Origin: Onchidella celtica
Lineage: Eukaryota > Mollusca > Gastropoda > Systellommatophora > Onchidiidae
Assembly (NCBI GenBank): GCA_963931925.1
Contig: OZ007576.1
Location: forward strand, 11,947,582 to 12,011,581
Reading direction: 5' to 3'
Length of the DNA: 64,000 nt
The position numbers and the translations under genes were made by a program. The notes under the pieces are model-generated. The model was given only the letters and a program-made list of their open reading frames with translations. It was not told where the DNA came from and ran no database searches. Shown piece after piece: positions 60,441 to 64,000 of this stretch; position 1 is the stretch's first letter; each line of letters begins with the position of its first letter.

Positions 60441-60897
60441 GGTGTTTCTTCTCCCTTTTCATCACTTCCAATCTTATAAAGACAGATAATTTAATTATCG
60501 ATCATGTAGCGCAAATGCATAATTATTATAAAAGGGTTGCTTGTCAGGCTGTATCACGCCAGTATCAGTCAGCCGAGAGACAACAATACCTCTCCCCCCC
60601 CCCCCCCCAAAAAAAAAGCACAGAGCAGCCGTTTTCACATCGACGCGCCGGCAAACTCAAACTCAGAGTATGAGTTGTGGCTGGAACTTCTGATACCTTG
60701 GTGACAGCACGGGAGAAGGCTCAGCTGGTCAGATAGCGAGCACAAAAACAGTTCTACATGTACTTAAACCTTTAAATTACACATTATGTTCAAGATTTCA
60801 CATTACCAAAGCTGTACGAAAGATCAGAGATAAAGAATGTGGCAACCTTGGGTTTATCTGAATTAGATGCCCCGTGACAGGTTTTTTCCCCCAAGGG
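60441..60897. other. Non-coding spacer
   Basis: Contains a C/A run near 60595-60618; nothing else recognised. Confidence 0.5.
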
Positions 60898-61262
60898 AGA
60901 GTTACGATATTCTGTCACATGTACTCGAGCTCTCAGAGTGTTAAAAAACGATATGAAAATAAAACGAGAGTTACGATATTCCGCACTCGAGATCTCAGAA
61001 TGCTAGAAACCGAACCGAAAAAAGAGTTACGATGTTCTGTCACGTGTCCGCGAGATCTCAGACTGCTGAAAATCGGACCGGAAGGAAAGTTACCATGTTC
61101 TGTCACATGCACGCGAGATCTCAGAGTGTTGAAAACCGAACGGAAAAGAGAGTTACGATATTCTGTCATATATACTCGAGATCTCAGAGTGCTAAAGACT
61201 GAACCGAAAAGATAGTTACGATGTTCTGTCGTACGTGTTCGAGATCCCAGAGTGTTAAAAAA
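60898..61262 (+). repeat. About 63-bp minisatellite, six diverged units
   Basis: Units start GAGTTACGATRTTCTGTCA and contain a GAGATCTCAGAGTG-like centre. Unit starts are near 60898, 60966, 61024, 61087, 61149 and 61213. Because later units are close to 63 bp, a plus-strand frame (60874-61215) reads an in-frame 21-residue repeat (ELRYSVIYTRDLRVLKTEPKR). No evidence that it is translated. Confidence 0.8.
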
Positions 61263-61436
61263 CGGAGCCTTCTATTTTTCTGCCTACGCGCTGTCCAAAT
61301 ACATTCACTACTCTGCTGAGTTCATATCCTGTGTTCACGTACCGAGTAAATGTATGCTTACGAGTGTACTTCCGCAAACTTTCTAATTCACTATCTTCAT
61401 TTAATGGTTGGCTGATAGCTAGTCCCCATAAAACGG

Positions 61437-61444
61437 TATATAAG
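61437..61444 (+). promoter_or_regulatory. Possible TATA box
   Basis: TATATAAG, followed 28 bases later by an initiator-like TCAATC with its A at 61465. The spacing is that of a classical RNA polymerase II core promoter. Confidence 0.35.
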
Positions 61445-61464
61445 TTTATGACCACCTGCCATTC

Positions 61465-61536
61465 AATCATCTCTTCGTTTCACTGCGGACGTCTCCAATC
61501 ATACAACTGAACCACACGGAAAACTGTGATACCCAA
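61465..61536 (+). other. Possible non-coding first exon
   Basis: From the putative start at 61465 a 72-base stretch without ATG ends at a consensus 5' splice site, CCAA followed by GTGAGTAT (61537). Together with the TATA box this looks like a 5' untranslated exon of a gene whose coding exons would lie to the right, outside the window. No such coding exon was found within it. Confidence 0.3.
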
Positions 61537-61614
61537 GTGAGTATAGCCCAGCTTGCATAGACTGATACTCTTTTCATAATAATCTTAAAGTTAAAATCGT
61601 GTTGAGATAATAAT

Positions 61615-62252
61615 AATAATAATAGATAGCTTTTATATAGCGCATATCACAATCCTTTACGGTTTTCTCTATGCGCTTTACAATCACTCAACTAGATCCA
61701 GGTCTAGAATCGTTCATACAAATCACATTTTAACATCCTTTTAAACTGTGACAATGTTTGCAATCTGCGGACATCTAAACGAATCTCATTCCACACTCTG
61801 AGACCAACATGGCTGAGTGCCCTTTCACCAAAACTTTTCAGGTTCACTTCAGGCACTTTTAGACTAAGGTTGTCAGTAGATGATCTTAATGCTCATACAG
61901 GGCGATGTAATTCTATAAGTTATGAAATATACTGTGGCGACATGTTGACACATTTATAACAAAATAAAGCCAATTTATATTTTATTCGCTGCTCAAGGTA
62001 GCCAGTGGAGTTCCTTAAATATTGGTGTTATATGATCTATCCTTTTTCTTCTTATTATTAGTCGTGCAGCATTATTTTGGATTAACTGAAATTTATTGAT
62101 TTTACTATTTGGAGATTTCGAGTTCCATCATTGAACTACTTGTTAAATCTTCAAAACGAGACGTTACCACCCAGCATAGCCTAATCTGATAGCATAAAAA
62201 AAGATGTTGAATTTGCCATTTCAGTGTTGAGTTTATGCCGGCTAATAAATTG
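61615..62252 (-). mobile_element. Dispersed retroposon-like repeat, minus orientation
   Basis: The minus strand ends with GTAAAGCGCATAGAG, GCGCTATATAAAAGC and an (ATT)n tail. The body includes a GAGTGTGGAATGAGATTCG word and a CTCAGCCATGTTGGTCTCAG word of a style common in invertebrate interspersed repeats. No protein frame. The upstream limit is uncertain. Confidence 0.5.
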
Positions 62253-62603
62253 TCATGGTGCTAACCTTTTTGCCTAAGTCAGACTTAGGCCAAAACAGAA
62301 TGTGCCTGTTACGACATTGCCCTATCCATGGTGCATCTATTTATGAAAAAATCATTCAAAAGTGCCAAGCCATTATTCCGAAAATAAAACTTTCTGTAAT
62401 GGCCTCTCATTCATAGACGTAGGCCATTTTGGTTCTGGGGTTGTTTCAGCCAATGTGGATGATAGCCACTTTTACCTAGAGTCATTCTGGCCTAAGTCTG
62501 ACTGCATTGCAAAAGAATAAATACGGTTGTTGTTGTTGTTGTTTTTTTTGCGATTTTCTCAGAAGTGCAAAAAATGACTTAGGCCAAAAGGTCAGCACAA
62601 TGA
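62253..62603. mobile_element. MITE family 4
   Basis: Inverted termini: left TCATGGTGCTAACCTTTTTG CCTAAGTC, right complement TCATTGTGCTGACCTTTTGG CCTAAGTC. A second inverted GCCTAAGTC pair lies inside. 351 bp, non-coding, no clear target duplication. Confidence 0.7.
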
Positions 62604-62896
62604 TGATATGAAAACTTGGGACTGAGGTGCTCAATTTTATTTTCTAATTTTAAAAAAAAATTATGTTTCTTTTTCTTGCTCCACCCCCCCCCTACCCTCC
62701 CCATTTGATTTCCCGCATGGTATACAAGTGACGGGCCCTACATCTGCAAAGTTTGTTACTAATGACCCCTAAACATCAGTACAGTTCTTTGTCGCCAAAG
62801 CTGAAGAAGGTCGAAAGAGCAGAGACTATCAATTTTCTGTGCAGAGCTCCAGTCACACGTCTTCTCTCGCAAAATAATGCAAAAATAGACTATCAA
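62604..62896. other. Non-coding spacer
   Basis: Contains a C-rich run near 62685; nothing else recognised. Confidence 0.5.
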
Positions 62897-63240
62897 CAAG
62901 GCTGGATTAACTATTAAGCAAAAATTAGCACATGCTTAGGGCATTAAGGGAAGGGGGGCTCCACAGAAATTTTTCATTGCCGGATTTATCATGGGCCCTA
63001 TGGTGCAAAACTGCAAATGGTGCAGCCGAACCAGGATCCTCCAAAGGGGCCCCAATAACAAATTTATAAAAAAAAATTAAAGTATTTTTAGGCGTATAAG
63101 AGTTCCTTTTTGTGTGTTTTTTTCATGTTTAATGGTTTATTTTTGTTTAGGTTTTGAATTACATAATTATACTGTATAATTATCGGGGCATCAAAATCTT
63201 TTAAGTGCTTATGGCCTCCAAAGGTCTGAACCCGGCCCTG
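62897..63240. mobile_element. hAT-like MITE, degraded
   Basis: Left end CAAGGCTGGATTAAC and right end GAACCCGGCCCTG form imperfect inverted termini of the CAGGGCCGG type found in many hAT elements. 344 bp; flanking octamers only partly match, so the copy is old. Confidence 0.6.
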
Positions 63241-63408
63241 ACCAACTTCTTAAAATTTGAGCCGTTCAAACTTCAACAAAGAAGAAAAAAAGTTGTGTCA
63301 GAAAGAGATTAACATAACTTATGAAGAGATCTGTAAAAGAAAAACTCCCTTGGTCTTAACCAACAACAAGCAGAAGACAGTTATATCCCCAAATTGGCAC
63401 GGGGACTA

Positions 63409-63605
63409 AGGGTAGCCACACAAAGGGCACCGAATTCGGTCACCGAGCCACTAGGCGCTTCAGGTGAGAAGAATTGCACTATATAAACGGACCGAATCTA
63501 GGTGGGCTCTATGTGTAGTTGTTGAAATTATATAGTGCAATTCTTCTCACCTAAAGCGCCTACTGGCTCGGTGACCGAATTCGGTGGCCATTGTGTGGCT
63601 ACCCT
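63409..63605. mobile_element. Palindromic MITE with TA target duplication
   Basis: Arms of about 78 bp, almost perfect inverted copies from AGGGTAGCCACAC to GTGTGGCTACCCT, with a spacer of about 42 bp. Flanked by TA on both sides (63407-63408, 63606-63607), as in Tc1/mariner-type elements. Confidence 0.85.
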
Positions 63606-63607
63606 TA

Positions 63608-64000
63608 TGCGAGAGCTTTGTGTCTTAGAAATTGGCCTAAGTAAGTGAGCTGGTTTTCTCTGAACGTGTTATTGTGATCTGGGTTATAGATAATAAAATC
63701 CATTGCACTGCTGCCTTCGTTCACTTCCCCGAAACTGTAGGGACAAAGAAACTTACACCAGGGAATGAGTGTTTTAGCCATTTGGCCAAAAAAGATTTTT
63801 ATTTATGCACACATAATTTGTTTCGAAATATGAAGGCTCTGGAGTTTGGATGTCTCTTGTTTTTTTGGGTTTTCTTTTATTGACAGAATGGGTAAGGGTT
63901 CATTTGGGGAAATATTATGAGCCACCCCCCCCCCCACCCCAAATGGCTATATGACTGAAACAGCCACTGCCGTTGCTAATAATTATTATCTGTATTACAC
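63608..64000. other. Non-coding right end of the window
   Basis: A 69-codon frame at 63674-63883 has no recognisable content. A C run lies at 63925-63938. Confidence 0.5.

Noticed and set aside
60077-60673. Poly-Ser, poly-His, poly-Ile and poly-Asp frames
   Set aside because: All arise from one TCA/TCG trinucleotide tract and exist on both strands in every phase.
63674-63883. 69-codon plus-strand frame
   Set aside because: No homology-like motif, no start context and no neighbour; chance frame.

Overview
The window looks like AT-rich, gene-poor, repeat-dense genomic DNA from a metazoan, most likely a lophotrochozoan and plausibly a gastropod mollusc. The evidence is a tRNA-derived SINE, long GATA/ATCT-type tetranucleotide arrays, restriction-like-endonuclease LINEs, Helitrons, many MITEs, a lineage-expanded ankyrin family and a rhodopsin-like receptor pseudogene. 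The organism is inferred from style, not from a diagnostic gene.

The window is organised around one old segmental duplication in direct orientation. Copy A runs from about 293 to 39416 and copy B from about 43020 to 58180. Both carry, in the same order, a non-coding left arm, a huge minus-strand ankyrin-repeat gene (A 10303-15244, B 48351-52185), a LINE remnant, a tetranucleotide microsatellite, a SINE, a 59-bp motif, further microsatellites and a shared right end. Copy A is 2.5 times longer because it received a Helitron with a 2.8-kb inverted repeat (5768-9329), a head-to-tail stack of three LINEs inserted into the microsatellite (16331-24280), a complete-looking Gypsy LTR retrotransposon (24870-33830) and a 49-copy expansion of the 59-bp motif (34484-37374). 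Copy B has its own MITE insertions and a small Helitron. Each copy therefore serves as the empty-site control for insertions in the other.

The ankyrin genes encode about 42 (A) and 31 (B) 33-residue repeats, followed by a C-terminal region with a SOCS-box-like segment. This suggests a giant ASB-type adaptor of a Cullin-5 ubiquitin ligase. As read, copy A is interrupted near its 5' end and copy B near its 3' end. Between the duplication copies lies a broken GPCR gene (41364-42244). To the right of copy B (58181-64000) are a third SINE, a TCA-repeat tract, an in-frame 63-bp minisatellite, a possible TATA promoter with a non-coding first exon, and several MITEs.

The intact LINE (20071-23620) may be the most novel element. 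It encodes an RT plus zinc knuckle plus restriction-like endonuclease, sits in a (TATG)n microsatellite, and begins within a few bases of a TISU/YY1-like start-codon element. The Gypsy element has the unusual order integrase before reverse transcriptase (Gmr1-like). All calls were made by eye from the sequence; no database search was run.
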